From the NCBI RefSeq assembly GCF_900314615.1, contig NZ_OMWA01000018.1, forward strand, positions 1-56,495: a stretch of 56,495 nucleotides of DNA. The letters run 5' to 3'. Origin of the DNA: an uncultured Methanobrevibacter sp. GTDB lineage: Archaea; Methanobacteriota; Methanobacteria; Methanobacteriales; Methanobacteriaceae. The position numbers and the translations under genes are program-made. Below are positions 10,641 through 18,937 of the stretch, piece after piece; position 1 is the stretch's first letter, and every line of letters starts with the position of its first letter. The notes beneath the pieces were generated by a model. It was not told the DNA's origin, made no database searches, and saw nothing but the letters and a program-made list of their open reading frames with translations.

Positions 10641-12320
10641 ATGAATTTCAAAATAGCAGACAGCAAATTTAAGGAATTATTACTGCCAACTTTACTTATG
10701 GTTATGGCTTTAAACATAAGTTCAGTTGTCGATTCATTTTTCGTAGGGTCATTTATAGGTCCGAATGCAGTTGCAGCAATTGACCTTTTAGAGCCTATGA
10801 TTCTATTAGTAACCGTTTTTGAATGGTTATTCGGACTTGGAGGACAGATTCTAGCTTTAAATAAAAAAGCAGAATTTGATATTGATGGAAGTAATCGTTA
10901 CTTTACAACATCCATAGTCGTGTCATTCATAGCGACTCTTATAATGACCGTTTTATGTTTAATGTTCATGGATCCTATCGCTACACTTTTAGGTTCAGAT
11001 GCAGTTACAAAACCTCTTGTTATGCAATATTCCACATACTTATACGGATGTTTTGTTGTATCTACAGTCGCAGCTGTGCTTGCACAATACATTCGTGTAG
11101 ACGGTCAGCCAAATTTCGCATCAGCAATTATTATTATAGCTAATGTAGTCAATATCATCTTTGATTATCTGTTCTTATCAGCAGGAATGGGTATGGCTTC
11201 AGCAGCACTTGCATCATTTATTGGATACACTGTTGGTCTTGCAGCATGTTTACTATACATCCGCAGCCCGAAAAGAACATTTAGATTCGTGCGCAAAGCA
11301 CTTGAAATTAAAACTTTCATAAAAACAACAGCTAAAATGATTAAAGTAGGTTTCCCAGGTGCAAGTATCGGTATTTTTGATGTAATATTTGTGTATTTTA
11401 TGAACCTTTTCCTGGCTGCAACCTTAGGAAATCTGGGACTGACCACATATATGTTATGTATGGATGCGCTGGTACTCGGAAGTATTGTTGATATCGGAAT
11501 TTCAGAAACCCTGACATCAATTGTTCCGATATATTATGCAAAACACGATTATGCAAATATAAATCATCTGATTAGGCTCTCATTAATAATTACAGTAATC
11601 TGTGCAGTAGTACTGACAGTTATCACATGGATATGGCCTCAAGGATTTTTAGCTCTTTACAATTTCAATCATTTAGAAATGGCAGGCTTTGCAATTCATG
11701 CACTGCAATTATATTCATTCTTCTTCCTCCTATCAATACTGCCAAACATGTTGGTATTCTATTACGAAGCTATCGAAAGGTCAGTTTTCTCAAGCATCGT
11801 ATCAGTCCTGTTCACATTAATATTCCCGTTACTTACAGTAATCGGATTATATGAACTGATTGGAAATGATGGAATATGGCTCGGATTTCCGGTCAGCTGT
11901 ATAATCTCAATGATTTTCATTATCGTGTCTGTTAAAGTTATTCAAAAAAGAGAACCAAAATACGGAGGACTGTTATTTTTTGAAAATGACCTGGTTGATA
12001 AAACTGAAAACTTTGTTTTAACAGACAATGATGAAGATGAACGAAAAGAATGTTTGAATCATTTGAAAAACTTGAATGCTGATGAAGAGTTCTGCAACAA
12101 TACAAATAAGATATTTGATGTGATTTTTGAAACAAATCCTCATGACACATATGTTGAAGTACTGGTTATTGATTATCCTGACAATATCCACCTTGACATC
12201 AAGTACGACGGGGAAAAGAAAAATCTTGATAACCTTAAAAAGAAATTCCCTGAAGACCTTCTCAAATATGCGGAAGTTCTGGGATTCAATACCATCGAAT
12301 ATGTTATGGACAAAAGCTAA
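10641..12320 (+). CDS. MATE-family efflux transporter with a soluble C-terminal extension
   Basis: A 559-residue polytopic membrane protein. About the first 440 residues are runs of hydrophobic helices of the MatE type (for example the N-terminal SSVVDSFFVGSFIGPNAVAA segment and the repeated half), typical of cation-coupled drug or metabolite exporters. The last ~110 residues are charged and soluble, longer than in ordinary MATE proteins, and could be a degenerate regulatory domain; I do not recognise it. The start at 10641 follows a purine-rich AAGGGG ribosome-binding site. The gene begins 14 bp after the NRPS stop, so it is probably co-transcribed and may export the NRPS product (inference). 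Its stop codon lies inside a terminator hairpin. Confidence 0.9.
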   Translation: MNFKIADSKFKELLLPTLLMVMALNISSVVDSFFVGSFIGPNAVAAIDLLEPMILLVTVFEWLFGLGGQILALNKKAEFDIDGSNRYFTTSIVVSFIATLIMTVLCLMFMDPIATLLGSDAVTKPLVMQYSTYLYGCFVVSTVAAVLAQYIRVDGQPNFASAIIIIANVVNIIFDYLFLSAGMGMASAALASFIGYTVGLAACLLYIRSPKRTFRFVRKALEIKTFIKTTAKMIKVGFPGASIGIFDVIFVYFMNLFLAATLGNLGLTTYMLCMDALVLGSIVDIGISETLTSIVPIYYAKHDYANINHLIRLSLIITVICAVVLTVITWIWPQGFLALYNFNHLEMAGFAIHALQLYSFFFLLSILPNMLVFYYEAIERSVFSSIVSVLFTLIFPLLTVIGLYELIGNDGIWLGFPVSCIISMIFIIVSVKVIQKREPKYGGLLFFENDLVDKTENFVLTDNDEDERKECLNHLKNLNADEEFCNNTNKIFDVIFETNPHDTYVEVLVIDYPDNIHLDIKYDGEKKNLDNLKKKFPEDLLKYAEVLGFNTIEYVMDKS

Positions 12321-12350
12321 ATATATTTTAGCTTTTAATTTTATTTTTTT
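12312..12350 (+). terminator. Hairpin plus T-tract terminator of the NRPS-MATE operon
   Basis: Perfect 10-bp stem AAAAGCTAAA/TTTAGCTTTT (12312-12321 and 12327-12336) with loop TATAT, followed by a T-rich tract. The MATE stop codon (12318-12320) is in the 5' arm. Confidence 0.8.
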
Positions 12351-12464
12351 TAAAAATTTTGAATTCGGCAATTTTTGCCTGAAAAACTAAAAGTATATTA
12401 ATGATATTAAACTAAAAATATAATATTATCATATCACTGGATGATAATTTATTATTTTAACACT

Positions 12465-12517
12465 CTATGTTACTAGTATTTATGGGCATTTACAATACTA
12501 GGTCGCTGATAACATAG
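12465..12517 (+). promoter_or_regulatory. Bulged two-part hairpin in the leader of the L21e operon
   Basis: Outer stem CTATGTTA/TAACATAG (12465-12472 with 12510-12517) and inner stem CTAGTATT/AATACTAG (12473-12480 with 12494-12501) are both perfect and directly adjacent on the 5' side; an 8-nt bulge GTCGCTGA separates them on the 3' side. The apical loop contains TGGG (12483-12486), which could pair with CCCA at 12525-12528. It lies ~25 nt upstream of the GAGGT ribosome-binding site of rpl21e. A leader RNA control element is an inference; a DNA operator is also possible. Confidence 0.5.
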
Positions 12518-12552
12518 ATTTATACCCAGACTACTAATTAAGAGGTAATAAT

Positions 12553-12803
12553 ATGCAAAGATCAAGAGGATTAAAAAGTAGATCCAGAAAAAAAATGACT
12601 AAAGTACAAAGACCGGGAAGAACTAACCCAATTACAAACAGACTCCAAAGATTTGAAGAAGGAGATTTAGTTCACATTACTATTATGGTAAAACCGGTAA
12701 AATTGTCGGACAAAAAGGAAAAGCTTACTTAGTTGCTTTAAAAGATGGAAACAAAGCTAAAGAGTTAATTGTTAGACCTGACCACTTAAAATTACAAAAC
12801 TGA
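12553..12803 (+). pseudogene. rpl21e: 50S ribosomal protein L21e, broken by a ~40-nt deletion with frameshift
   Basis: From ATG 12553 the frame gives an L21e start (MQRSRGLKSRSRKK ... FEEGDLVHITI). At about 12684 it changes frame. The rest of the family sequence continues in another frame from GGT at 12687 (GKTGKIVGQKGKAYLV ... RPDHLKLQN, stop 12801-12803). In the original frame translation stops at 12730-12732 after 59 residues. Comparison with the family suggests about 13 codons plus 1 nt (NPS..PHPRF region) are missing, which matches the frame change. L21e belongs to the archaeal large subunit, is expected to be essential, and is followed by rpoF as usual, so an assembly or sequencing error is more likely than true loss. 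Confidence 0.85.
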
Positions 12804-12808
12804 GTTTT

Positions 12809-13156
12809 ATGATTGGAAAAGAAGTTATTGAAAGCCAACCTATTCCAGGTTCTAAAGTTAAAGAAGTTCTTGAAGAGTTTAGAGAAAACGATAATGAACT
12901 GAACTACGAACAGAACATTACTTTAAACCACCTTGAAAGGTTTAAAAGATTTTCCGTTGAAGACGCAGAGGAAATTGTCGAAAAGCTTCAAAGCGAATTT
13001 GGCCTTAGAGAAAAAGTTGCTGTTCATATTGTTGATTTAATTCCACAGGATTTGGCTGACTTAAGATTAATTTTTGCAAAAGAACCGGGCCAAGTTGACA
13101 AAGAAGATATGGAAAAAATTTTAGAACTTCTTGAACAATATGATGTTATTGAATAG
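12809..13156 (+). CDS. rpoF: DNA-directed RNA polymerase subunit F (Rpo4)
   Basis: 115 residues matching archaeal Rpo4/RpoF, which pairs with Rpo7 to form the RNA polymerase stalk that helps open complexes and binds nascent RNA. The C-terminal HRDC-like part is visible (DLIPQDLADLRLIFAKE, ending LLEQYDVIE). It starts 5 nt after the L21e stop, the standard L21e-rpoF arrangement of Methanobacteriales. Its stop codon is inside the following terminator hairpin. Confidence 0.95.
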   Translation: MIGKEVIESQPIPGSKVKEVLEEFRENDNELNYEQNITLNHLERFKRFSVEDAEEIVEKLQSEFGLREKVAVHIVDLIPQDLADLRLIFAKEPGQVDKEDMEKILELLEQYDVIE

Positions 13157-13178
13157 TTTCATAACTATTCCTTTTTTT
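13151..13178 (+). terminator. Hairpin plus T-tract after rpoF
   Basis: Perfect 8-bp stem GAATAGTT/AACTATTC with TCAT loop (13151-13170), then C and seven T. The rpoF stop (13154-13156) is in the 5' arm. Confidence 0.8.
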
Positions 13179-13253
13179 ATTATTTTTTACCCCATTTAAC
13201 CGACTTTTTTTAGATATGTTTATTACATTTAAAAATAATATTTATAAATAATA

Positions 13254-13277
13254 TTTATATTATGTCAAATTTTTGAC
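13254..13277 (+). promoter_or_regulatory. TATA box and adjoining palindrome upstream of the DUF655 gene
   Basis: A TATA-like TTTATATTAT (13254-13263) is followed at once by the perfect palindrome GTCAAATTTTTGAC (13264-13277). The ATG is at 13306. A palindrome between a TATA box and the expected start site suits a repressor site, but no regulator is identified. Confidence 0.45.
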
Positions 13278-13305
13278 TTATGAAAAACATTAGTGAAGTG
13301 ATAAA

Positions 13306-13932
13306 ATGAAAAATAATAATAAAAAAGAGAGAACTCCACCAGTGAAAAAAGAAGAATATGCAGTTATTCTTGATTACTTAAGCAGAGGATATGTTAAATC
13401 AGACATGTCAAAATTTGGTGGAAAAGCTGTTGCTCAAGCAATTGGTACTGAACAATTCACTTTACTAGAATTAGCTCCGAAAACTGGTGTAGATTTAGAA
13501 ATTCAAGATACCGTTTACATTGGAAAAGGCAAAAGGGATAAAATCTATAGGGTTTTAGGAAAACTAGATTTCGAAAATTTAACTGCAACCAGTAGAATTG
13601 AATTAGAATATGCTATTAGAGATATTGTAGAAGCAAATGAAGAAAAATATGTTGATTTCTTCAATACTACTGATTCATTAAGCACAAGGCTTCACAGCCT
13701 AGAGTTAATTCCAGGAATTGGTAAAAAATACATGTGGGACATCATTAAAGCAAGAGAAGAAAAACCTTTCGAAAGTTTTGAAGACATAACCAAAAGACTG
13801 CCAACATTAACTGATCCTGCAGGAATGATTGTTAACAGAGTAAAACAAGAATTAGACACCTCCACTGTAAACAGAAGAGGTAAAAATAAATATTACATAT
13901 TCACTCAAGCTCCAAGAAAACCTAGAAGATAA
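13306..13932 (+). CDS. DUF655 family protein
   Basis: 208 residues matching the archaeal DUF655 family: N-terminal DYLSRGYV region, an OB-like basic middle (GKGKRDKIYRVLGKLD), then a helix-hairpin-helix-like segment (LELIPGIGKKYMWDIIKAREEKP). The family is a presumed nucleic-acid-binding protein, conserved next to ksgA in euryarchaea; its exact role is not established. The ATG at 13306 follows GTGAT. It has its own promoter and is followed by ksgA 9 nt downstream. Confidence 0.85.
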   Translation: MKNNNKKERTPPVKKEEYAVILDYLSRGYVKSDMSKFGGKAVAQAIGTEQFTLLELAPKTGVDLEIQDTVYIGKGKRDKIYRVLGKLDFENLTATSRIELEYAIRDIVEANEEKYVDFFNTTDSLSTRLHSLELIPGIGKKYMWDIIKAREEKPFESFEDITKRLPTLTDPAGMIVNRVKQELDTSTVNRRGKNKYYIFTQAPRKPRR

Positions 13933-13941
13933 AGTGATAAT

Positions 13942-14805
13942 TTGACTAATGAGTCTTTATCTAAAACAACTAAAAACATTTTAAATAAGCATGGGATAAA
14001 ACTGAATAAAAATCTCGGTCAGAATTATTTGATTGATAAAAATAAAAGAGACCAGATTATTAATTTTGGAAATCTCACAAAAAATGATGTTGTACTGGAA
14101 ATCGGAACAGGTATTGGAACTTTAACAATCGAAATTGCAAAAAGAGCCGGGAAAGTAATAGCTATTGAACAGGATACAAAAATAGCTAATATTTTAAAGG
14201 AAAGGCTTGAAGAAGAAAAAATCGATAATGTAGAGCTGATAAATGATGATGCACTGAACGTTGATTTTCCTAAATTCAACAAGATCATCTCAAATCTACC
14301 TTATCAAATCTCATCACCAATCACTTTTAAATTTTTACAATACGATTTTGACCTTGCCGTTTTAATGTATCAGAAGGAATTTGCAAGGCGAATGAACGGT
14401 CAGGTCGCAACTAAAGACTATTCAAGATTATCTGCAATGCTTTATTTTAAATGTGACGTTACAACATTAACTGATGTAAGCTCAGAAAGCTTTATTCCAA
14501 AGCCGAAAGTTGATTCGACCGTTGTCGGCCTAACTCCAAAAGAAAATAAAATCAGTGCCGACGAGTTTAAGGTCTATTCAAATTATACAAAAGCACTCTT
14601 TCAGCACAGAAACAAAAAAATCCGCAATGCATTAATCGACTCCAGACATGTAATCTGCGCTCTTGATAAAAAAGAGATGAAAAATAAGATTAATTCCATT
14701 GAAAATGATGAGATAAACGAATATCTTAAAAAAAGAGTAGTGGCTATCGAACCTGAAGAGATACTGTACCTGTCAGGTGAACTGAACCGTATTTTAAACG
14801 GGTAG
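13942..14805 (+). CDS. ksgA: 16S rRNA dimethyladenosine transferase (KsgA/RsmA/Dim1)
   Basis: 287 residues with the family start motif LNKNLGQNYLID, SAM-binding VLEIGTGIGTLT and catalytic SNLPYQISSP (NLPY) motifs. It dimethylates two adjacent adenines near the 3' end of 16S rRNA, a late step of small-subunit assembly. The start is TTG at 13942, preceded by AGTGAT; no in-frame ATG lies between it and the conserved N-terminal motif, so TTG is accepted. It is in an operon with DUF655 and the HemK-like gene (5-nt gap). Confidence 0.95.
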   Translation: MTNESLSKTTKNILNKHGIKLNKNLGQNYLIDKNKRDQIINFGNLTKNDVVLEIGTGIGTLTIEIAKRAGKVIAIEQDTKIANILKERLEEEKIDNVELINDDALNVDFPKFNKIISNLPYQISSPITFKFLQYDFDLAVLMYQKEFARRMNGQVATKDYSRLSAMLYFKCDVTTLTDVSSESFIPKPKVDSTVVGLTPKENKISADEFKVYSNYTKALFQHRNKKIRNALIDSRHVICALDKKEMKNKINSIENDEINEYLKKRVVAIEPEEILYLSGELNRILNG

Positions 14806-14810
14806 ATATT

Positions 14811-15395
14811 ATGAGCGAATTTATTTTAAATACTGACGAGAATGTTTATATTCCTGCTGAAGACAGTTATTTGCTTGCTGAAAATTTAGAAATTAAAGAA
14901 GGTGCAAGCGTTTTGGAAATCGGAACAGGTTCGGGAATTGTGGCAATGTATGCATCCAGACTGACAGATAAAATTGCCGTAACCGACATCAACTTTGACG
15001 CATGCGAACTTGCAAGGAAAAACTTTGAAGACAATAATATTGAAAACATTGAAATTCTATTTGGAAATCTCTTTGAACCTGTAAAAAATAGAAAGTTTGA
15101 TGTAATTTTATTTAATACTCCATATCTACCTACCGAAGAAGACGAAGTTATTGACAGCAATTTAAATTATGCATTCGACGGTGGATTAAATGGTAGGAAA
15201 GTTATAGATCTATTTTTAAATGAAGTGCCAAATCATTTAAATGATGGAGGAATTGTCCAGATGATACAGTCTTCATTTTCAGACAATGATTTGACATTGC
15301 AGAGATTTGACGAACTGGGCTTTATTGCTGAAATCAAAGCCAAGGAACATTTCTTTTTTGAAGATATTACATTAATCAACGCGTATAAAATATGA
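14811..15395 (+). CDS. HemK/Mtq2-type protein-glutamine or related N-methyltransferase
   Basis: 194 residues, the short archaeal/eukaryal HemK type. It has a SAM-binding VLEIGTGSGIVAMY motif and the signature stretch VILFNTPYLPTEEDE. The usual catalytic motif is (D/N)PPY; here it reads NTPY. Archaeal and eukaryal relatives (Mtq2) methylate the glutamine of the GGQ motif in the release factor, so aRF1 is the likely substrate (inference from family). It starts 5 nt after ksgA. Confidence 0.85.
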   Translation: MSEFILNTDENVYIPAEDSYLLAENLEIKEGASVLEIGTGSGIVAMYASRLTDKIAVTDINFDACELARKNFEDNNIENIEILFGNLFEPVKNRKFDVILFNTPYLPTEEDEVIDSNLNYAFDGGLNGRKVIDLFLNEVPNHLNDGGIVQMIQSSFSDNDLTLQRFDELGFIAEIKAKEHFFFEDITLINAYKI

Positions 15396-15405
15396 GGTGA
15401 AAAAA

Positions 15406-15564
15406 ATGGACAGCGGAATGAGATCAATCATAATCGGAATTGTTTTTTTAGTTGTTGCAGTTGTATTCCTTTTAATTACAACAAAATACTCCTATCTGGG
15501 AATACTGTTAATTATTCTAGCAATATTAATGATGATTACCGGATTTATGAGAAAAAATAAGTAA
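15406..15564 (+). CDS. Small two-helix membrane protein
   Basis: 52 residues, nearly all hydrophobic: helix 1 about residues 7-24, short polar turn TTKYS, helix 2 about 30-46, basic end RKNK. A GAGGTG ribosome-binding site sits 6 nt before ATG 15406. It lies 10 nt after the HemK-like gene and is probably in the same operon. Not recognised as a characterised family. Confidence 0.7.
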   Translation: MDSGMRSIIIGIVFLVVAVVFLLITTKYSYLGILLIILAILMMITGFMRKNK

Positions 15565-15587
15565 AAAAAGGAGAATTAATATTCTCC
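15563..15587 (-). terminator. Terminator of the lysA-dapF operon
   Basis: Read on the minus strand: GGAGAAT, loop ATTA, ATTCTCC, then C and seven T. The dapF stop codon (15576-15578) overlaps the loop. Confidence 0.8.
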
Positions 15588-16436
15588 GTCAAAGACAAGC
15601 TCTGCAGGACCTTCCATAAAGGCTCCAAGAGCTTCTTCTTTTTCGTAAACTGTAAAGTTTAAGTCTCCGCCAGGAAGGTGGAGCAATATATTTTCATCAA
15701 ACAGACCTAGTTTGAAACCTGAAATGGCTGTGGAAGTTGCACCGGTACCGCATGCCAATGTAACGCCAGCACCTCTTTCCCATGTAATCATTTTACCTTC
15801 GTTTTTAGATATGACTTCAACGAAGTGCACATTTATTTTTTCAGGGAAAACTTCATGAGCTTCAATAGCAGGACCGTATTTGTTGATGTCAACTTCATCG
15901 ACGTTATCTACAAATATTATAGCATGAGGATTTCCGACGCTGATTGCGGTTACGTTGAAAGTGGTGTCGAGAACTTCAAGTTCACCGTCAAGGAACTCTT
16001 CCTTATCAGATGTCATTGGAATTTCAGGAGTTTTAAATGTGGATAAACCCATGTCCACTTTGAAGAGCACCGGTTCATCATTTTCCAATGTAATTTCAAT
16101 TGTTTTGATTCCTGCTCTGGTTTCAACAGTCATTTTTTCCTGTTTTAAAATACCTTTTCTGTAAACGAAATCACCGAAACATCTTATACCGTTTCCGCAC
16201 ATTTCAGCTTCGCTTCCGTCAGGGTTGAACATTCTGTATCCAATGTCAGCTACTTCAGACGGTTCTACAAAAAGTACTCCGTCCCCACCTACACCGAAGT
16301 TTCTGTGACATAGTATTCTGCATGCTTCCGGTTTGTCTGCTTCAGGAATGACTTCTCCTTTGCTTTCATCGATTATTGGAAAGTCATTGCCTATTCCGTG
16401 CATTTTTGAAAATTTCAGTCCTTTTAAATCTACCAT
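15576..16436 (-). CDS. dapF: Diaminopimelate epimerase
   Basis: 286 residues, usual length. It converts LL- to meso-diaminopimelate for lysine synthesis. Both active-site cysteine motifs are present: MCGNGIRC and ACGTGATS; the N-terminal MHGIGNDF is also typical. It starts 9 nt after the lysA stop, so lysA-dapF is an operon. In pseudomurein-making methanogens lysine is needed for wall peptides as well as protein. Confidence 0.97.
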   Translation of the reverse strand: MVDLKGLKFSKMHGIGNDFPIIDESKGEVIPEADKPEACRILCHRNFGVGGDGVLFVEPSEVADIGYRMFNPDGSEAEMCGNGIRCFGDFVYRKGILKQEKMTVETRAGIKTIEITLENDEPVLFKVDMGLSTFKTPEIPMTSDKEEFLDGELEVLDTTFNVTAISVGNPHAIIFVDNVDEVDINKYGPAIEAHEVFPEKINVHFVEVISKNEGKMITWERGAGVTLACGTGATSTAISGFKLGLFDENILLHLPGGDLNFTVYEKEEALGAFMEGPAELVFDGEY

Positions 16437-16445
16437 GTTATCAAC

Positions 16446-17729
16446 TTATTTTAAATGTGGTGGAATGCTTTGTTTTGCATATAAGTCTTCAAAGGTTTCT
16501 CTTTCACGTACTACATTGCATTTACCGTCAGTAACTAATATTTCAGAAGTTAAAGGTCTTGAATTGTAGTTGGATGACATTGTAAATCCGTATGCTCCGG
16601 CATTCATTATACCTAATACGTCTCCTTCTTCTACATCAGGCATTGGCCTGTCACGTGCAAATAAATCTCCGGATTCACATACGTTACCTGCAATGTCCAC
16701 TTCCTGAGTATCTGGAGCGTCCATTCTGCTTGCATCTACGATGTGGTGGTATGAGTCATACATTGCAGGTCTTAAGAGTGTGTGGAAACCTGCATCTACA
16801 CCGATGAATTTTCTGTAACTTTGTTTTACGCTGTTTACTGTTACTAAAAGTACAGCCGCATCTCCGACAAGGTATCTTCCAGGTTCGAGATACATTGTTG
16901 GGTTGCCCATGTCATATTCTTCAAGTTTTTCTTTGAATAATCCTATGTTGACTTCTGCAAATTTGTCCAAATCAAGAAGTTTTTCTTCAGGAGTGTATGG
17001 AATTCCTACACCTCCACCGAAATCAACGAATTCAAAGTCAATTCCGGCTTCCTGGTGAACTTTACCTGCAATGTCCATTGTGGATTCAATTGCTAGTTTG
17101 AATGGTTCAGGGTCTAAAATTCCGGATCCGATGTGTGAGTGCATACCGACAGGATTGAATCCTAATTCTTTAGCCATGGTATAAACTTCAACAGCTTCAT
17201 TGTCCATTATACCGAATTTGCTCATTACACCACCGGTGATACAGTGGTCATGGTGTCCTGCACCGACCATAGGGTTTACTCTGAAAGAAATTTTCAGTCC
17301 TTCAGGATCTACCATTTTAGCTAATCTTTTAAGTGCTGATACAGAATCGATGTTTAAAACAGCACCTTCATCGTGAACAAATTTTAACTCGTCATTGGTA
17401 ATGTTGTTACCTGTGAATAATATTCTGTCACCTGAAAAACCTACCATTTTTGCAATGTGGACTTCACCAGGGGAAACTGCATCAATGCAGCATCCTTCGC
17501 TTTCCAATATTTTCATTACAGCAATGTTGGTATTAGCTTTACATGCATAAAATACTTTGAAATCAGGATAATATTTTGAAAAAGTAGAGTAAAATCTGTT
17601 ATAGTTATCTCTTATCCTGTTTTCGTCAATTACATAGGTTGGAGTTCCGAATTCTTCTGCGATGTCTATTGCATCTGCACCACCAATGTCTAAATGGTTT
17701 TTATCGTTTACTTTAATATTTAAATCCAT
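16446..17729 (-). CDS. lysA: Diaminopimelate decarboxylase
   Basis: 427 residues from ATG 17729, chosen because AGGAG sits 8 nt upstream; the frame stays open to 17777 but that stretch is not family-like. It is a PLP enzyme of the alanine-racemase-like fold: FYACKANTN carries the PLP lysine, HSHIGSG and FVDFGGGVGIPY bind the cofactor, and CESGD is the active-site cysteine motif. It decarboxylates meso-diaminopimelate to lysine, the last step after DapF. Confidence 0.97.
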   Translation of the reverse strand: MDLNIKVNDKNHLDIGGADAIDIAEEFGTPTYVIDENRIRDNYNRFYSTFSKYYPDFKVFYACKANTNIAVMKILESEGCCIDAVSPGEVHIAKMVGFSGDRILFTGNNITNDELKFVHDEGAVLNIDSVSALKRLAKMVDPEGLKISFRVNPMVGAGHHDHCITGGVMSKFGIMDNEAVEVYTMAKELGFNPVGMHSHIGSGILDPEPFKLAIESTMDIAGKVHQEAGIDFEFVDFGGGVGIPYTPEEKLLDLDKFAEVNIGLFKEKLEEYDMGNPTMYLEPGRYLVGDAAVLLVTVNSVKQSYRKFIGVDAGFHTLLRPAMYDSYHHIVDASRMDAPDTQEVDIAGNVCESGDLFARDRPMPDVEEGDVLGIMNAGAYGFTMSSNYNSRPLTSEILVTDGKCNVVRERETFEDLYAKQSIPPHLK

Positions 17730-17832
17730 AATAAAACTCCTAAAAAGTTGCATTATAAATTTATATATATCTTCCAATCTATTTAAAAGTAATGCAGGAA
17801 AAACGTTTTCCGTTCAAAATATTGGTGAAAAT

Positions 17833-18234
17833 ATGAAAAAAGCTTATGGACTTACCGTTAGAGGAATAATTAAAGACAATGATAAGATTTTACTCGTAAA
17901 AAGACATCCGAAAAGCAGAACCGACCCTGAAATGTGGGAACTTCCAGGAGGCAAGATTGAAAAGGGCGAATTTTTCGCAGATGCACTTGTACGTGAAATT
18001 AAAGAGGAAACAAACCTTGACGTTAAGGTTGGTGATTTTTGCGATGCAGTTCAAAACGATTATATGCACAAGCGTACCGTGCAGATTATGATGTATTTTG
18101 ATAATGTTGAAGGTGAGATAAAAATCAGTGATGAGCACACAGACTGGATGTGGGCAAGTCTGGATGAAATCAGAACCCTTGAGATTTCAACATCACTTAA
18201 AAAATTATTGAAAAAAAGAGATTGGGAAATTTAA
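17833..18234 (+). CDS. Nudix hydrolase (MutT-like)
   Basis: 133 residues. Full Nudix box: GGKIEKGEFF then REIKEETNL. The ATG at 17833 follows GGTGAAAAT; the frame extends further upstream but over the lysA promoter region and without family similarity. Substrate unknown; the size and the final WxSLDEI region suit a nucleotide-sanitising or nucleoside-diphosphate-derivative hydrolase. Its 3' end overlaps the convergent zinc-ribbon gene by 4 nt. Confidence 0.85.
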   Translation: MKKAYGLTVRGIIKDNDKILLVKRHPKSRTDPEMWELPGGKIEKGEFFADALVREIKEETNLDVKVGDFCDAVQNDYMHKRTVQIMMYFDNVEGEIKISDEHTDWMWASLDEIRTLEISTSLKKLLKKRDWEI

Positions 18235-18929
18235 TCGATGAAAGTTCGATTAACTAATTTCAATTCCCCTTTCGCACAGCTTGGACATTTGGAAGATTCT
18301 CCCAATACGCTGAGTTCGCCTGCGCAGAGCGGGCAAATTGCATAAGTATCATCAATGAATACTGTCAGTTCGTTAGTATGGTCTTCTAAAATTTCTTTTA
18401 TTAAAGATTCGTCCAAATCAGCATTGTTTTCAAAAATTACAAATTTGTTGATTTGTTTTGAACAGTCCCTGCAGTAATAACCGTAGTATTTTCCGCTTAA
18501 ATCAAGTGGCTTGTCTGAAAAATTGAATTTTGAATCTTCTATGCAGAAGTTTCCCTCACTGTCAAGGGCGAATGACTTTTCCAGTTTCAAATCAAGGCTT
18601 TTTCCACAGTTTATGCAGTTCTGGAATCTGTTGTCAAAATCGATTATTTTAACATTGTCGTCGAGCTTTTCTAGAAGAAAAATTATTTCCTCATTGCCTA
18701 TGCCTTCCTCTTTTGAGGTTATGTGGAAGTTATAGATAACTTCCCCGCAGTCATAACAGTAATATTTATAGATTCCTCCGGAAACCAGTGATTTTGAAGC
18801 TTCAGAAGATGCTTTAACGGTTAAAATGTCCACATGAACATTTTTATCCCAGTCAATCCAGAAGATATTTGAAGAGTCCTCTAATTTGAATCCGCATTCA
18901 CTGCAAGAATATTCACTATGGACACCCAT
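18231..18929 (-). CDS. Multi-zinc-ribbon protein of unknown function
   Basis: 232 residues with several CxxC pairs: CSEC near the N-terminus, CYDC, CINC, CRDC and, at the C-terminus, CPLC and CPSC. This suggests at least three zinc-ribbon units in repeated ~75-residue blocks. ATG 18929 is chosen over the in-frame TTG at 18932; AGGTGA is upstream. It starts 8 nt after argD and is probably co-transcribed. No functional family recognised. Confidence 0.75.
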   Translation of the reverse strand: MGVHSEYSCSECGFKLEDSSNIFWIDWDKNVHVDILTVKASSEASKSLVSGGIYKYYCYDCGEVIYNFHITSKEEGIGNEEIIFLLEKLDDNVKIIDFDNRFQNCINCGKSLDLKLEKSFALDSEGNFCIEDSKFNFSDKPLDLSGKYYGYYCRDCSKQINKFVIFENNADLDESLIKEILEDHTNELTVFIDDTYAICPLCAGELSVLGESSKCPSCAKGELKLVNRTFID

Positions 18930-18937
18930 CAAATCAC

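Noticed and set aside
12018..12390. Overlapping ORFs on both strands at the end of the MATE gene
   Set aside because: Shadows of the MATE reading frame and its AT-rich 3' flank.
17730..17777. Longer LysA N-terminus from 17777
   Set aside because: A clear AGGAG precedes ATG 17729 and the extra residues do not look like LysA.
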